In this document: positions 49,301 through 59,187 of the stretch, piece after piece
Layout: each line of letters opens with the position of its first letter
Position numbering within the stretch: position 1 is the stretch's first letter
DNA from: Cecembia rubra
GTDB taxonomy: Bacteria > Bacteroidota > Bacteroidia > Cytophagales > Cyclobacteriaceae
Direction: 5' to 3'
Length of the DNA: 64,000 nt
NCBI RefSeq assembly: GCF_003014575.1
Contig: NZ_PYGF01000003.1
Location: 62,001 to 126,000, forward strand
Position numbers and translations under genes: made by a program
Notes under the pieces: generated by a model
The model's input: the letters and a program-made list of their open reading frames with translations, nothing else
What the model was told of the DNA's origin: nothing
Database searches by the model: none

Positions 49301-50257
49301 AGAGTTGGAATTATCTTTTTGTAGGGTATTATAGATTATTGAGAAGTCAGCTACATTCACATCTTCTCTATGGAGAATAATGGACTTAGTACCTGAATCA
49401 AGGATCAAATCAATATCTTCATCTGTCAGAACGGAATCCCTTTCCAACAAAACTTCATTTCTGTCAATGGAAACTACCTCGCCGGTATCCTCATCTACAA
49501 AGTCCTCAACCCATGTTCTAAGCACACGGGCAGCAAGTCTTCTTCCAGCTACTTTCTTGAGATTATTTTTTGTGGCTTCAATTTCTTCTGAAAGCCCAAA
49601 AAGATCCAGAATTTCCTTATCAGAACCAAATCCGATAGCTCTTAATAGAGTAGTAACAGGAAACTTTTTCTTACGGTCAATGTAAGCATACATGACATTG
49701 TTAATGTCAGTTGCGAATTCTATCCAGCTACCTTTAAAAGGGATAATTCTGGCTGAATACAATTTTGTACCATTGGTATGCTTACTTTGGGCAAAGAACA
49801 CACCTGGAGATCTGTGAAGTTGGGAAACGATTACCCTTTCAGCACCATTGATAACAAAGGAGCCTTTTTCCGTCATATAAGGCAGGTTTCCTAAGAATAC
49901 CTCCTGCTCGATCGTTTCGAAATCTTCATTGTCCTCATCATGACAAAGCAATCTAAGCTTTGCTTTGAGTGGTACGGAATAAGTCAATCCTCTATCGATG
50001 CATTCCTCTACACTATATTTTGGAGGATCTACTGTATAGTCAATAAATTCAAGGGTGAAATTTTCCCTGGAGTCAGAGATAGGGAAATTTTCAGAAAACA
50101 CCTTGAAAAGACCATCCTGTCTTCTTTTTTCAGCAGGTGTATCAAGCTGAAAAAAGTCTTTGAATGATTGTAATTGGATATCTAAGAAATCCGGATAGTC
50201 TTTGACTACCTTTATTGATGAGAAACTTTTCCTTACGGTTTGATTCTGGATAGCCAA
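46382..50257 (-). CDS. rpoB: RNA polymerase beta subunit
   Basis: The 1291-residue subunit has the rifampicin-pocket region [20 protein letters not shown] followed by [20 protein letters not shown]. The classic resistance sites (D516, H526, S531 in E. coli numbering) have the sensitive-type residues. Later hallmarks are [15 protein letters not shown] and [20 protein letters not shown]. It is separated from rplL by 157 bases with an attenuator-like hairpin. Confidence 0.99.
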   Translation of the reverse strand: MAIQNQTVRKSFSSIKVVKDYPDFLDIQLQSFKDFFQLDTPAEKRRQDGLFKVFSENFPISDSRENFTLEFIDYTVDPPKYSVEECIDRGLTYSVPLKAKLRLLCHDEDNEDFETIEQEVFLGNLPYMTEKGSFVINGAERVIVSQLHRSPGVFFAQSKHTNGTKLYSARIIPFKGSWIEFATDINNVMYAYIDRKKKFPVTTLLRAIGFGSDKEILDLFGLSEEIEATKNNLKKVAGRRLAARVLRTWVEDFVDEDTGEVVSIDRNEVLLERDSVLTDEDIDLILDSGTKSIILHREDVNVADFSIIYNTLQKDNSNSEKEAVEVIYRQLRNTEAPDEATAREVIHGLFFSDKRYDLGEVGRYRINKKLGLNIDPLKIVLTTEDIISIVKYLIGLINSKAVVDDIDHLSNRRVRTVGEQLYSQFGVGLARMARTIRERMNVRDNEDFKPVDLINARTLSSVINSFFGTNQLSQFMDQTNPLAELTHKRRLSALGPGGLSRERAGFEVRDVHYTHYGRLCTIETPEGPNIGLISSLCVHAKVNSMGFLETPYRKVKDGKVSMDASDIVFLTAEEEDDNNIAQANAPLDTEGNFINEKVKARFEGDFPVLEPKEISYMDVAPNQIVSVAASLIPFLEHDDANRALMGSNMQRQAVPLLRPESPIVGTGLEAKAATDSRALILAEADGVVEYVDANKITIKYDLTDDELLVNFSDQYKTYNLIKFRRTNQDTTINLSPLVLKGTRVTKGQVLVEGYSTNKGELALGKNLRVAYMPWQGYNFEDAIVISERVVREDIFTSIHIEEFQLEVRDTKRGEEELTSEIPNVSEEAVKNLDENGIIRVGAEVKEGDIIIGKITPKGETDPTPEEKLLRAIFGDKAGDVKDASLKASPSLNGVVIETKLFSRPKKDKDLRAKSKAEVEKLKSQYAKDLLGIRAKMINKLVTLLDGKTSQGVKHKFGDEIISKGVKFNVKNIEQNLFPSKNPYRDESNYNVPEEANLISDIILDDWTEDAHTNKLIQQLVKNYVNSRNEISGRFKRDKFTLEVGDELPAGIVQLAKVYIAKKRKLKVGDKMAGRHGNKGIVARIVRDEDMPFLEDGTPMDIVLNPLGVPSRMNIGQIYETVLAWAGFKLGKKYATPIFDGATMEEVSAELEEAGLPAYGRTYLYDGLTGKKFDQPVTVGIAYMLKLGHLVDDKMHARSIGPYSLITQQPLGGKAQFGGQRFGEMEVWALEAFGASHVLQEILTVKSDDVVGRAKAYEAIVKGENLPKPNIPESFNVLVHELRGLALEITLD

Positions 50258-50342
50258 GGCAGTATATGTTTTTAGTGAAAATAAATAACCAAAAGCGACA
50301 ATTTTCGCTTAGAATAGTGCAATTTTATACCTGTGCACAAAC

Positions 50343-50372
50343 AGGAAAAGACCTGACTATACAGTCAGGTCT
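50343..50372 (-). terminator. Attenuator-like hairpin between rplL and rpoB
   Basis: AGACCTGACT (50349-50358) pairs perfectly with AGTCAGGTCT (50363-50372) around ATAC. The minus-strand tail is TTTTCCTG, a short T-run that suggests partial termination, as between rplL and rpoB in E. coli. Confidence 0.7.
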
Positions 50373-50414
50373 AATCGTATAACCATATCCTAAAGTAAGG
50401 ACAGGTTATTCAAA

Positions 50415-50801
50415 TTACTTAATTTCTACTTCAGCACCAGCTTCTTCAAGAGACTTCTTCAATGCGTCAGCCTCATCTTTAGCGATACCTTCTTTTACTG
50501 CTTTAGGAGCGCTGTCAACTAGTTCTTTGGCTTCTTTCAAACCAAGACCTGTCAATTCTTTTACAAGCTTCACAACAGCTAGTTTCTGAGCACCAGCAGA
50601 TTTCAAAATAACGTCAAAAGAAGTTTTTTCTTCTTCAGCAGCAGCTTCACCAGCACCGGCTCCACCAGCAGCAGCTACCATTACAGCACCAGCTGCAGCA
50701 GGCTCAATACCATACTGATCTTTAAGGATATCTGTCAATTCTTTAACTTCTTTTACAGTCAAGTTAACCAACTGTTCTGCAAGTTGTGTAAGATCTGCCA
50801 T
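50415..50801 (-). CDS. rplL: 50S ribosomal protein L7/L12
   Basis: The multi-copy stalk protein that recruits translation GTPases. The 128 residues show an N-terminal dimer domain ([20 protein letters not shown]), an Ala/Gly-rich hinge ([16 protein letters not shown]) and the C-terminal factor-binding domain ([20 protein letters not shown]). It is 42 bases after rplJ. Confidence 0.98.
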   Translation of the reverse strand: MADLTQLAEQLVNLTVKEVKELTDILKDQYGIEPAAAGAVMVAAAGGAGAGEAAAEEEKTSFDVILKSAGAQKLAVVKLVKELTGLGLKEAKELVDSAPKAVKEGIAKDEADALKKSLEEAGAEVEIK

Positions 50802-50843
50802 TTTATTTTTAATTTAATTTGTTTTTTGAATGATTTGATAAAC

Positions 50844-51386
50844 TTATTTTTCTTCTCTGTCAGCTAGGGTCTTCAATACACCTGTGATGTTATTTTGACC
50901 GCTTTGAAGAGCAGACAGAAGGTTTTTAGCAGGGGACTGCAGCAATCCAATAAGATCACCGATCAATTCCTGCTTAGATTTAAGCGTAGACAACATTTCA
51001 AGGTTAGCTTCACCAATGAATACATCAGAATCGATGTAAGCTCCTTTGAATACAGGTCTATACTCTTTTTTACCTTGTTTTTTTCTGAAATCCAACAATA
51101 CTTTTGCTGGAAGGTTACCGACTTCTTTAGAGAAAATAATACCGGAGAAACCCTTTAAGGCCTTTTCTGCAAAACCTTTGTAGTCCCCATCAAGGGTTTC
51201 CAATGCTTTTGCGATCAAAGTGTTTTTGTACACTTTGTATTCAACACCTCTTTCAAAACAAGTTCTTCTGAAAGCATTTACCTCAGCTACTGTGAATCCA
51301 GAAGCATCTGTGATATAGAAGTATGGATTTTCTTTGAACTTCTCGGTAAGACTTTCGATTATTTGTGATTTTTCTTCTCTAGTCAT
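50844..51386 (-). CDS. rplJ: 50S ribosomal protein L10
   Basis: L10 anchors the L7/L12 stalk to 23S rRNA. The 180 residues start MTREEKSQIIESLTEKFKEN and include VEYKVYKNTLIAKALE and the C-terminal helix that binds L12 dimers. Only 2 bases separate it from rplA, so there is no room for the leader through which L10 regulates itself in E. coli. Confidence 0.97.
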   Translation of the reverse strand: MTREEKSQIIESLTEKFKENPYFYITDASGFTVAEVNAFRRTCFERGVEYKVYKNTLIAKALETLDGDYKGFAEKALKGFSGIIFSKEVGNLPAKVLLDFRKKQGKKEYRPVFKGAYIDSDVFIGEANLEMLSTLKSKQELIGDLIGLLQSPAKNLLSALQSGQNNITGVLKTLADREEK

Positions 51387-51388
51387 GA

Positions 51389-52087
51389 TTAAATACCTTG
51401 AATACTTCCTTTATCTACTTTCACTCCAGGAGACATTGTACTGGATAGGTGAATGCTTTTGAAATACGTACCTTTAGATGAAGCAGGCTTAAGCTTTGCA
51501 ATTGTATTGATAAGCTCTTTTACGTTATCCTGAATTTGTTCAGGGGTGAAAGAAACCTTACCTATACCAGCATGGATGATACCGAATTTATCAACTTTAA
51601 AGTCGATTTTACCAGCTTTCACCTCTTTTACTGCTTTACCTACCTCTAAAGTAACAGTTCCGGACTTAGGGTTTGGCATCAAACCTCTTGGACCCAAAAC
51701 TCTACCTAGTCTACCAACTTTGGCCATTACGTTAGGCATGGTGATAATCACATCGATATCAGTCCAACCACCTTCGATTTTGGCAATATAATCGTCAAGA
51801 CCCACATAGTCTGCACCAGCTTCCTTAGCTTCTTCTTCTTTGTCAGGCGTGCAAAGCACCAATACCCTCACGTCCTTGCCGGTACCATGAGGAAGTGCAA
51901 CAACACCTCTCACCATTTGATCAGCTTTCCTTGGATCAACGCCCAAACGGACATCGACATCAACAGAAGCGTCAAATTTTACATTCGTGATTTCTTTTAC
52001 AATGGAAGTAGCTTCTTCTAGGGAGTACTGCTGGCTTGGGTCGTACTTAGAAAGAGCTTCTTTTTGCTTTTTTGTTAACTTAGCCAT
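51389..52087 (-). CDS. rplA: 50S ribosomal protein L1
   Basis: L1 moves the E-site tRNA. The 232 residues start [20 protein letters not shown] and contain [50 protein letters not shown] across two segments. It follows rplK by 10 bases. Confidence 0.98.
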   Translation of the reverse strand: MAKLTKKQKEALSKYDPSQQYSLEEATSIVKEITNVKFDASVDVDVRLGVDPRKADQMVRGVVALPHGTGKDVRVLVLCTPDKEEEAKEAGADYVGLDDYIAKIEGGWTDIDVIITMPNVMAKVGRLGRVLGPRGLMPNPKSGTVTLEVGKAVKEVKAGKIDFKVDKFGIIHAGIGKVSFTPEQIQDNVKELINTIAKLKPASSKGTYFKSIHLSSTMSPGVKVDKGSIQGI

Positions 52088-52097
52088 AGTATATTAA

Positions 52098-52541
52098 TTA
52101 TTCCTCCCAAGGAGCTTTACCAGAAACAGTGATACCCATACTTCTAGCGGTACCTGCAATCATTTTCATGGCAGATTCCACTTTGAAAGCGTTTAAGTCA
52201 GGCATTTTAACCTGAGCAATTTCCCTAACCTGATCCCAGGTAACGGAACCTACTTTTTTCCTGTTAGGCTCTGCTGAACCACCTTTCAATTTCGCAGCTT
52301 CCAACAGCATGTTTGCAGCCGGAGGAGTTTTTACAACGAATTCAAAAGATTTGTCAGAGAAAACAGTAATCAAAACAGGCAATACCTGACCCATTTTGTC
52401 TTGGGTACGGGCATTAAACTGCTTACAGAACTCCATGATGTTCAGACCCTTGGAACCAAGAGCCGGACCTACTGGAGGCGATGGGTTTGCCTGGCCACCT
52501 TTCACTTGTAATTTCACATAACCAGTGATTTCCTTAGCCAT
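52098..52541 (-). CDS. rplK: 50S ribosomal protein L11
   Basis: L11 forms the GTPase-associated centre. The 147 residues start [20 protein letters not shown], with [20 protein letters not shown] and the C-terminal [20 protein letters not shown]. It is 3 bases after nusG. Confidence 0.98.
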   Translation of the reverse strand: MAKEITGYVKLQVKGGQANPSPPVGPALGSKGLNIMEFCKQFNARTQDKMGQVLPVLITVFSDKSFEFVVKTPPAANMLLEAAKLKGGSAEPNRKKVGSVTWDQVREIAQVKMPDLNAFKVESAMKMIAGTARSMGITVSGKAPWEE

Positions 52542-52544
52542 TTC

Positions 52545-53102
52545 TTAATCTTGTTTTTCTACTTGTATAAAGTTTAATTCGACAGGTGTATTTCGACCGA
52601 AGATCTTCACCATTACGTTAAGCTTCTTCTTGTCTTCAAACACCTCTTCTATTGTCCCCGAGAAACCACTAAAGGGACCGTCCATTACTTTTACGGTCTC
52701 TCCGACTATAAATGGCGTATCGAGTTTTTCCGCAAACTCATCAATCTCCTCAACACGACCTAAAATCCTGTTGACTTCTGATTGTCGTAATGGCTCAGGG
52801 GTTTTGGAAGCTCCCCCTTGGTTTGAACCTAAAAAACCGATCACACCCGGGATACTTGTAATTACGTGATTAGCCTCACCGTGGCTCAAATCCGCATTGA
52901 CCAAAACATAGCCAGGAAAGAAATTTCTTTCTCTCACTCTCTTTTTGCCATTGCGCATTTCGTAAACTTTCTCGGATGGAATCAATACTTCAGGAATGTA
53001 TTCCTGAAGTTTGGCCCTGACAATTTCATTGTCCAAGTAAGACTTGGTCTTCTTCTCTTGTCCAGCCACCACCCTAAGTACGTACCACTTATGTTCAGCC
53101 AT
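52545..53102 (-). CDS. nusG: Transcription elongation factor NusG
   Basis: NusG links RNA polymerase to the ribosome (through S10) and to Rho. The 185 residues have the N-terminal NGN domain ([32 protein letters not shown]) and the C-terminal KOW domain ([20 protein letters not shown]). It is 17 bases after secE and 3 before rplK. Confidence 0.98.
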   Translation of the reverse strand: MAEHKWYVLRVVAGQEKKTKSYLDNEIVRAKLQEYIPEVLIPSEKVYEMRNGKKRVRERNFFPGYVLVNADLSHGEANHVITSIPGVIGFLGSNQGGASKTPEPLRQSEVNRILGRVEEIDEFAEKLDTPFIVGETVKVMDGPFSGFSGTIEEVFEDKKKLNVMVKIFGRNTPVELNFIQVEKQD

Positions 53103-53119
53103 CAGTAATTATAATTCGA

Positions 53120-53308
53120 TTAGAATAGATCGTAAAACCATTTCATCAGATTCTCGAACCCTAGGTCTATCGCACCAATAACCAGAGCGAAGATCAGAGA
53201 AGCCACAATCACCAATACGGCGCTGTTTTGTAAAAACGAATAAGAAGGCCAAGTAACCTTGTTCTTCATTTCGTCGATGGATTCGATGACAAAACTTTTA
53301 ATATTCAT
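53120..53308 (-). CDS. secE: Protein translocase subunit SecE
   Basis: A 62-residue single-helix form. KSFVIESIDEMKNKVTWPSY is the conserved amphipathic helix, and SAVLVIVASLIFALVIGAID the membrane anchor. It clamps SecY, whose gene lies at 26350. It directly follows tRNA-Trp. Confidence 0.96.
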   Translation of the reverse strand: MNIKSFVIESIDEMKNKVTWPSYSFLQNSAVLVIVASLIFALVIGAIDLGFENLMKWFYDLF

Positions 53309-53326
53309 GGTTTACTTCATTAATAG

Positions 53327-53397
53327 CACGGGCAGAGAGATTCGAACTCCCATCAACGGTTTTGGAGACCGCTATTCTGCCATTGAACTATGCCCGT
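53327..53397 (-). tRNA. tRNA-Trp (CCA)
   Basis: On the minus strand the acceptor ACGGGCA pairs with TGCCCGT, with D-arm, anticodon loop CTCCAAA (anticodon CCA) and the TTCGAAT T-loop. Length 71 with discriminator G; the 3' CCA is not encoded. It stands between tuf and secE. Confidence 0.97.
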
Positions 53398-53423
53398 AGA
53401 ATAATTGGTTCCCAAAAGGAACG

Positions 53424-53455
53424 CAAAGGTACTTAGATAAGGATTAAGAAACAAA
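53424..53455 (-). promoter_or_regulatory. Promoter of tRNA-Trp-secE-nusG-rpl-rpo transcript
   Basis: On the minus strand TTTG (53452-53455), 20 bases, TACCTTTG (53424-53431), 27 bases before the tRNA. The -33 TTTG is part of the tuf terminator stem. Confidence 0.75.
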
Positions 53456-53487
53456 TGCGATCCCAAAAAAATTCAGGATCGCATTTG
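53446..53487 (-). terminator. Terminator after tuf
   Basis: CAAATGCGATCC (53452-53463) and GGATCGCATTTG (53476-53487) form a perfect 12-base stem with a 12-base loop, followed on the minus strand by TTTCTT. It is 21 bases past the tuf stop. Confidence 0.8.
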
Positions 53488-53508
53488 CAATTATATGTAT
53501 CTCAATGA

Positions 53509-54696
53509 TTAGTCAAGAATTTCAGTTACCTGACCAGCACCTACAGTTCTACCACCTTCACGGATAGCGAAACGTAGACCTTTTTCAAGGGCAACTGCGT
53601 TCAACAAATTCACTTCGATTGTTACGTTGTCACCTGGCATAACCATTTCCACGTTCTCAGGAAGTTTGATTTCACCAGTTACGTCTGTAGTTCTCAAGTA
53701 GAACTGTGGACGATATTTGTTGAAGAATGGAGTGTGACGTCCACCTTCTTCTTTTGACAATACGTAAACTTCAGCTTTGAAGTGAGCGTGAGGAGTTACA
53801 GAACCAGGCTTACAGATAATCATACCTCTTCTGATCTGAGACTTCTCGATACCTCTCAACAACAAACCTACGTTGTCACCAGCTTCACCTCTGTCAAGGA
53901 TCTTACGGAACATTTCCACACCAGTAACAGTAGATTTCAAGCCTTGAGCACCCATACCGATGATATCTACAGGATCACCAGAGTTGATGATACCTCTTTC
54001 AATTCTACCAGTAGCTACAGTACCACGGCCAGTAATAGAGAATACGTCTTCAACAGGCATCAAGAAATCTTTGTCGATTAGACGCTCAGGAAGCGGAATA
54101 TAGTTATCAACAGCATCCATTAATTGCATAACTGTATCTTCCCACTTAGGCTCACCATTAAGTGCACCTAGTGCAGAACCAGCAATAACTGGAATGTTAT
54201 CTCCATCAAACTCATAGAAAGAAAGCAATTCTCTTACTTCCATTTCAACAAGTTCAAGAAGTTCTGGATCGTCAACCATGTCCACTTTGTTTAAGAACAC
54301 TACAAGAGCAGGAACACCTACCTGACGGGCAAGAAGGATGTGCTCTCTAGTTTGTGGCATAGGTCCGTCAGTAGCAGCTACTACAAGGATAGCGCCGTCC
54401 ATCTGGGCAGCACCGGTAACCATGTTCTTCACATAGTCAGCGTGACCTGGACAGTCAACGTGTGCATAGTGTCTGCTAGCAGTCTGATACTCTACGTGAG
54501 AAGTGTTGATGGTGATACCTCTTTCTTTTTCTTCTGGAGCGTTGTCGATAGAAGAGAAATCTCTCATTTCAGAAAGACCTTTCTTAGCCAATACTGCGGT
54601 GATGGCAGCAGTCAAAGTAGTCTTTCCATGGTCTACGTGACCAATCGTACCGATATTTACGTGCGGTTTGGAACGGTCAAAGGTTGCTTTTGCCAT
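53509..54696 (-). CDS. tuf: Elongation factor Tu
   Basis: EF-Tu brings aminoacyl-tRNA to the ribosome. The 395 residues show [35 protein letters not shown] and the effector region [15 protein letters not shown], plus the conserved ending [19 protein letters not shown]. It is preceded by tRNA-Thr, -Gly and -Tyr in one transcript. It is the only tuf in the window; there is none next to fusA. Confidence 0.99.
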   Translation of the reverse strand: MAKATFDRSKPHVNIGTIGHVDHGKTTLTAAITAVLAKKGLSEMRDFSSIDNAPEEKERGITINTSHVEYQTASRHYAHVDCPGHADYVKNMVTGAAQMDGAILVVAATDGPMPQTREHILLARQVGVPALVVFLNKVDMVDDPELLELVEMEVRELLSFYEFDGDNIPVIAGSALGALNGEPKWEDTVMQLMDAVDNYIPLPERLIDKDFLMPVEDVFSITGRGTVATGRIERGIINSGDPVDIIGMGAQGLKSTVTGVEMFRKILDRGEAGDNVGLLLRGIEKSQIRRGMIICKPGSVTPHAHFKAEVYVLSKEEGGRHTPFFNKYRPQFYLRTTDVTGEIKLPENVEMVMPGDNVTIEVNLLNAVALEKGLRFAIREGGRTVGAGQVTEILD

Positions 54697-54756
54697 GCGT
54701 GAAAATCCTCTGTTTTAGTTAAAGATATGTTTTATTTTAAATTTCCAATGTTGAAG

Positions 54757-54828
54757 AGCCAACGACGGGATTTGAACCCGTGACCCCTTCCTTACCAAGG
54801 AAGTACTCTACCCCTGAGCTACGTCGGC
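54757..54828 (-). tRNA. tRNA-Thr (GGT)
   Basis: On the minus strand the acceptor GCCGACG pairs with CGTTGGC. The anticodon stem CTTCC/GGAAG frames the loop TTGGTAA (anticodon GGT). The T-arm is CGGGTTCAAATCCCG. Length 72. Confidence 0.95.
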
Positions 54829-54859
54829 TGATAACATTAATATGCTATAAAAAGCATAG

Positions 54860-54932
54860 AGCGGGAGACGAGGCTCGAACCCGCGACCTGCAGCTTGGAA
54901 GGCTGCCGCTCTACCAACTGAGCTACTCCCGC
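54860..54932 (-). tRNA. tRNA-Gly (TCC)
   Basis: On the minus strand the acceptor GCGGGAG pairs with CTCCCGC. The anticodon loop CTTCCAA gives TCC. The T-arm is CGGGTTCGAGCC. Length 73. It lies between tRNA-Tyr and tRNA-Thr. Confidence 0.96.
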
Positions 54933-54979
54933 TTTTATTGCTATATGCTATAAGCCTTGTAAGACTTCACCTAGATTTG

Positions 54980-55062
54980 TGGGGGAAACAGGATTCGAAC
55001 CTGTGAAGACATAAGTCAACGGATTTACAGTCCGTCCCAGTTGGCCGCTTTGGTATTCCCCC
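54980..55062 (-). tRNA. tRNA-Tyr (GTA)
   Basis: On the minus strand the acceptor GGGGGAA pairs with TTCCCCC. The anticodon stem GGACT..ATCC frames the anticodon GTA, and the long variable arm (GACTTATGTC region) marks a class II tRNA. Length 83. It is the first gene of the tRNA-tuf transcript. Confidence 0.96.
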
Positions 55063-55121
55063 AACTGTTTTTTTGCTAAGAATCTGAAGCGCTAGCAGCT
55101 TTTAGTATTCTTAACGGATGG

Positions 55122-55152
55122 CAAAATTATACCCTTTTCGTAAACATTCAAA
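55122..55152 (-). promoter_or_regulatory. Promoter of tRNA-Tyr-Gly-Thr-tuf
   Basis: On the minus strand TTTG (55149-55152), 19 bases, TAATTTTG (55122-55129). It matches the Bacteroidota consensus and lies 60 bases before tRNA-Tyr. Confidence 0.75.
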
Positions 55153-55216
55153 ATTATGGTAAAAATTTTCATTGGATTTTTTTTGACTACCATTTAATCA
55201 CATAAAAATCAAGGAA

Positions 55217-57820
55217 TTAATTTTCATCCATATAGGAAGATAGGAAAAATTCCATGTATCTTTTGGCAATTACATCCTCTTCCTTTAGCCAAATTCCCCT
55301 TGCCCTTTCCAAAACTCCCTCGGCGTCCACAAAACCAAAAAGCCCCATATATGCTGCTATGCGCACATAATTTGCCCTATGACTTTCTGCCAAACAAGCC
55401 AGGTTGTCTATTGCAATTTCTGCCCCTTCACCAGGTAGTTTGGTAAAATAATCACCGTAATATCCCAGATAATAATAAAGCGACTGACCTTTAATTTGCT
55501 CCAACTTCTCGTGGAACCAATCTCCCTTTCCAGAGACACCCTCACCTATAAAATACTCTGCTAGTGCTACTATCATTCGGATGTTTTTTTCTTCCATGAA
55601 TCGTGCAGCAACTTCCTCTCTGTTCATGTTTTCTTCCGTATTTAAATAAGCCCCCAATGCTGTCCCCGCTACATAGTAAGAAGGATGGTTCATCCATCTT
55701 AAAAAGGAAGGGGAATATTTCTCTCCATCAATTAAGGCAAGTAATTCGACAGCACCCAACCTTACAGTGTTCTTGGGGTCTTTATCCGCAATTTCAAACA
55801 ACTTTTCTTCCAGATTATCTATAAAAAGCAACCACTCCGGGTGTTGGGCGATTTTCATGATTGATAGTTCCCTAATGGCCCAAAATTCATCTTCCAAACC
55901 TTTACCCATCAATTCGGCAACATCCCTATCATCTGCAAACATACTCGCCAGGCTATCCAATGCCTCATAACGGGCAAGTCCCAAATCCGAAATTCTATAT
56001 TGATTGATGAAATGTTGCTTTCCCCTGTAAGAAATTTTCTCAGCTAGAATTTCAGCCGCCTCATCCACAAAGAGCGTTGTCACCGGCGACCCATTTTCTA
56101 TTGCAAATTGCTGCCAGGCCTTTTCCAAAATCAATTCCTTTTCGAAGCGCACGCCTTCTTGGTACCAACTCACTTTAAAAGGCAGCTTATATAATGGTGC
56201 ACTGCTCAGGTCCTGACGTTGGGCAACAGTAAGCAGAAGATTGTCTGCTTGGCTGTAATCGACTTCATATTCCAATACGGGATGACCGGATTGCAAAAAC
56301 CACTGATTAAAAAACCAATTCAGATCCTTCCCTGTAACCTCTTCAAATGCCAACCTCAAATCATGAACTTCCACCGAACTGAAAGCATGTTTGTTCAGGT
56401 AATGATTCAAAGAGGTGAAAAATGCCTCATCTCCAAGATGTCTCCTGAGCATATGCAATATCCTACCACCTTTGGCATAAGAGTGGCTGTCAAACATGTC
56501 TTCCCCATTGTCATGATAAAACCGGATGAGATCCACCTTCTTCTCTCTGGATTCTTCCAGGTATTCTTCCATTTCTGCCACATGATGCATATCTGCATCA
56601 TCTTTACCGTTTTTGTACTCATACCAGAGGTACTCAGAATAATTGGCAAATGCTTCATTTAAAGTGAGATTGGCCCAGGATTCATTGGTGACATAATTGC
56701 CAAACCATTGATGGAAAAGCTCATGGGCGATAATACCATCCCATTCGGAATCTATGGCCTCTCTTTCATTGAGGTTTAGCTCTTCCATAAATACTGAAAT
56801 TGTAGTATTTTCCATTGCACCTGATACGAAGTCTCTGATCACCACCTGATCATACCTTTGCCAGGGATATTTCACTCCCAATAACTCTGAGAAAAACCCG
56901 ATCATTTCAGGAGTGTTTCCAAATACCTTTTTTGCTCCTTCTTCAAATTCTTTTTCCACATAATAATTGACCTGCATGTCTTTCCAGGTATCCTTTATTT
57001 CGGCAAAATCCCCTACAATGACAGCCGCTAGATAAGGAGCATGGGGAAGATCCATCAGCCAATGATCTGTTCTTGTGCCATCCCCGTTTGATTTACTTGA
57101 TTGCAATACACCATTGCTCAAAGTGCGGTACTTTTCATCAACAGTTAGCTTTATTTCTTGCGTAGCCCTTTCATTGGGGGAGTCTATGGTAGGAAACCAT
57201 TTTGAATTGTGTTCGGTCTCCCCTTGCGTCCAAATTTGGATAGGCTTATTTTTTTCTTCTCCTCTTGGATTGATAAAATAAAGACCCTTTGTATCTGTGA
57301 TTGCTCTACTTCCCCCCCCGGCATTTTCATTGGGCCGGGCAGTATATTTAATTTTTACTTTTATGGTGTCTTCCCTCGTCAAAGTCTCCGGCAGATATAG
57401 TGTAATCTGCTTTCCGTTGTACCGAAAATTCAGCGCATCATCCTCTTTGGCATTAACCCTCCATGCATTATGGATTTCAAAATCCTTGGCATCTAAAACA
57501 AGTTCATTCTGCGAAAAAAAATAGGGCTTCAATGTTAGTTCTGCCAGTCCATAAACCCATTCATTTTCATAATCAAAAGAAAGGTCAAGAAAGGTATGCA
57601 ATAGATCAAAATCTCTCCTTCTGGTCTCTCTGTATGCTGAAATCTTATTTTCCAGCACTCCAATCAATTCCTGTTGTTTATTTTTAAGTTCAAACTCCGC
57701 CACAGAATCGTCCGCCTCTGTGGATAATTTACTTTCTATAATTGTGGTTTTGGTGCTTTGGCAGGACCAAAAAATAAGCCATATAAGGATCAAACTAAGT
57801 TTAGACTTCCAGAATCTCAT
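55217..57820 (-). CDS. M1 family aminopeptidase, lipoprotein
   Basis: The 867-residue protein has a lipoprotein signal (LILIWLIFWSC, Cys20). Its M1 core carries GAMEN at 334-338 and the zinc motif HELFHQW at 366-372, with the third ligand Glu389 in LTLNEAFA, exactly HExxH-18-E. The last third (about 600-860) reads as HEAT-like helical repeats. It should trim N-terminal residues from peptides at the envelope. It is divergent from the biotin carrier gene across only 50 bases. Confidence 0.95.
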   Translation of the reverse strand: MRFWKSKLSLILIWLIFWSCQSTKTTIIESKLSTEADDSVAEFELKNKQQELIGVLENKISAYRETRRRDFDLLHTFLDLSFDYENEWVYGLAELTLKPYFFSQNELVLDAKDFEIHNAWRVNAKEDDALNFRYNGKQITLYLPETLTREDTIKVKIKYTARPNENAGGGSRAITDTKGLYFINPRGEEKNKPIQIWTQGETEHNSKWFPTIDSPNERATQEIKLTVDEKYRTLSNGVLQSSKSNGDGTRTDHWLMDLPHAPYLAAVIVGDFAEIKDTWKDMQVNYYVEKEFEEGAKKVFGNTPEMIGFFSELLGVKYPWQRYDQVVIRDFVSGAMENTTISVFMEELNLNEREAIDSEWDGIIAHELFHQWFGNYVTNESWANLTLNEAFANYSEYLWYEYKNGKDDADMHHVAEMEEYLEESREKKVDLIRFYHDNGEDMFDSHSYAKGGRILHMLRRHLGDEAFFTSLNHYLNKHAFSSVEVHDLRLAFEEVTGKDLNWFFNQWFLQSGHPVLEYEVDYSQADNLLLTVAQRQDLSSAPLYKLPFKVSWYQEGVRFEKELILEKAWQQFAIENGSPVTTLFVDEAAEILAEKISYRGKQHFINQYRISDLGLARYEALDSLASMFADDRDVAELMGKGLEDEFWAIRELSIMKIAQHPEWLLFIDNLEEKLFEIADKDPKNTVRLGAVELLALIDGEKYSPSFLRWMNHPSYYVAGTALGAYLNTEENMNREEVAARFMEEKNIRMIVALAEYFIGEGVSGKGDWFHEKLEQIKGQSLYYYLGYYGDYFTKLPGEGAEIAIDNLACLAESHRANYVRIAAYMGLFGFVDAEGVLERARGIWLKEEDVIAKRYMEFFLSSYMDEN

Positions 57821-57870
57821 GAAAATGGTTTTTAAAGATTTATCATATATCTTAGCGCAAAATAATAGAA

Positions 57871-58365
57871 ATGTATTCAGTAAGCATTAAAAATTCAGTC
57901 TTTGAGGTAGAAAAGTCTAAGGAGCAATTTCTGGTTAACGGAAAAATCCAAGATTGGAGCATCTCAAAAGTCAGGGAAAGGCACTATCATGTTCTTCAGA
58001 ACGGCAAGTCTTTTAACCTTGAAGTGGTGCAGGTGGATCAGGAAAACAAAACCATCAAACTTAAACTGAACAATAAGCCTTGCGAACTCACACTGAAGGA
58101 CAAATTTGATATCCTCCTAGAGAAGCTTGGTATGAACATGCAACAACAAAACTCCGCCAAAGACATCAAAGCACCTATGCCCGGCCTGATTTTCGACATC
58201 AAGGTTCAGGAAGGTGATGTAGTAAAAAAGGGAGATCCGGTTCTGATCTTGGAAGCAATGAAAATGGAAAATATCTTGAAGTCCCCTGGAGATGGAACTA
58301 TCAGAACCATCAAAATCAAAAAGGGAGAAAGCGTAGAAAAAAATCAGGTATTGATCCAATTTTAA
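57871..58365 (+). CDS. Stand-alone biotin carboxyl carrier protein
   Basis: A 164-residue protein with a C-terminal biotinyl domain (about 98-164): [20 protein letters not shown], then [10 protein letters not shown] with Lys131 as the biotinylation site, and a matching second hammerhead half. The first 90 residues form a beta-rich region that resembles the linker part of acyl-CoA carboxylase subunits. It would carry the carboxyl group for a propionyl-CoA or similar carboxylase whose other subunits are not in the window. The length differs from AccB of fatty-acid synthesis in its N-terminal part, so accB is not assigned. Confidence 0.88.
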   Translation: MYSVSIKNSVFEVEKSKEQFLVNGKIQDWSISKVRERHYHVLQNGKSFNLEVVQVDQENKTIKLKLNNKPCELTLKDKFDILLEKLGMNMQQQNSAKDIKAPMPGLIFDIKVQEGDVVKKGDPVLILEAMKMENILKSPGDGTIRTIKIKKGESVEKNQVLIQF

Positions 58366-58465
58366 GGACTGCCTTTTCAGATTTCTTGATGAAGCAGTTA
58401 TATTTGTCGGGTTTATCAAATCACAAGATCAATCCCAACTCCTTTTTCAAATTCTTAATTCTAAA

Positions 58466-59176
58466 ATGAAATACAACAGAATATTACTCAAACTGAGCGG
58501 CGAGGCGCTGATGGGCGAAAAAAACTACGGTATTGATCCCAACAGACTGGAACAATATGCACTGGAAATCAAAAAAGTAAAAGACTTAGGTGTAGAAATC
58601 GCCATCGTCATTGGGGGTGGTAATATTTTCAGAGGAGTACAGGCGGAAAAAACAGGTATTGACCGCGTTCAGGGGGATTATATGGGCATGTTGGCTACTT
58701 TGATCAATGCCATGGCCCTTCAAAGTGCCCTTGAACAAAACGGTATGTTTACCCGCTTGATGTCCGGCATCAAGGTAGAAAGTGTTTGTGAGCCATTCAT
58801 CCGAAGAAGGGCCATCAGACACCTTGAGAAAGGAAGAATTGTTATTTTTGGAGCAGGTATTGGCAATCCTTACTTCACCACCGATTCTACAGCTTCTTTG
58901 AGGGCCATTGAAATAGAAGCTGATGTGGTTTTGAAAGGCACAAGGGTAGATGGGGTTTATACAGCTGATCCGGAAAAAGACAAAACCGCTACCAAGTATA
59001 CCCAGCTGTCTTTTCAGGAAGCATATGAAAAAAACCTGAACATCATGGACATGACAGCGTTTACATTGTGTCAGGAAAACAACCTGCCTATTGTAGTATT
59101 TGACATGAATAAGCCGGGCAACCTACAAAAGATAGTAGCCGGTGAGGATATAGGAACTTTAATAACTTCAAAATAA
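58466..59176 (+). CDS. pyrH: UMP kinase
   Basis: Phosphorylates UMP to UDP in pyrimidine synthesis. The 236 residues begin [20 protein letters not shown] (P-loop-like lysine and LSGEAL), with [31 protein letters not shown] and the [19 protein letters not shown] active-site segment. It is 11 bases before frr, the classical pair. Confidence 0.98.
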   Translation: MKYNRILLKLSGEALMGEKNYGIDPNRLEQYALEIKKVKDLGVEIAIVIGGGNIFRGVQAEKTGIDRVQGDYMGMLATLINAMALQSALEQNGMFTRLMSGIKVESVCEPFIRRRAIRHLEKGRIVIFGAGIGNPYFTTDSTASLRAIEIEADVVLKGTRVDGVYTADPEKDKTATKYTQLSFQEAYEKNLNIMDMTAFTLCQENNLPIVVFDMNKPGNLQKIVAGEDIGTLITSK

Positions 59177-59187
59177 TCCAGTAACAC

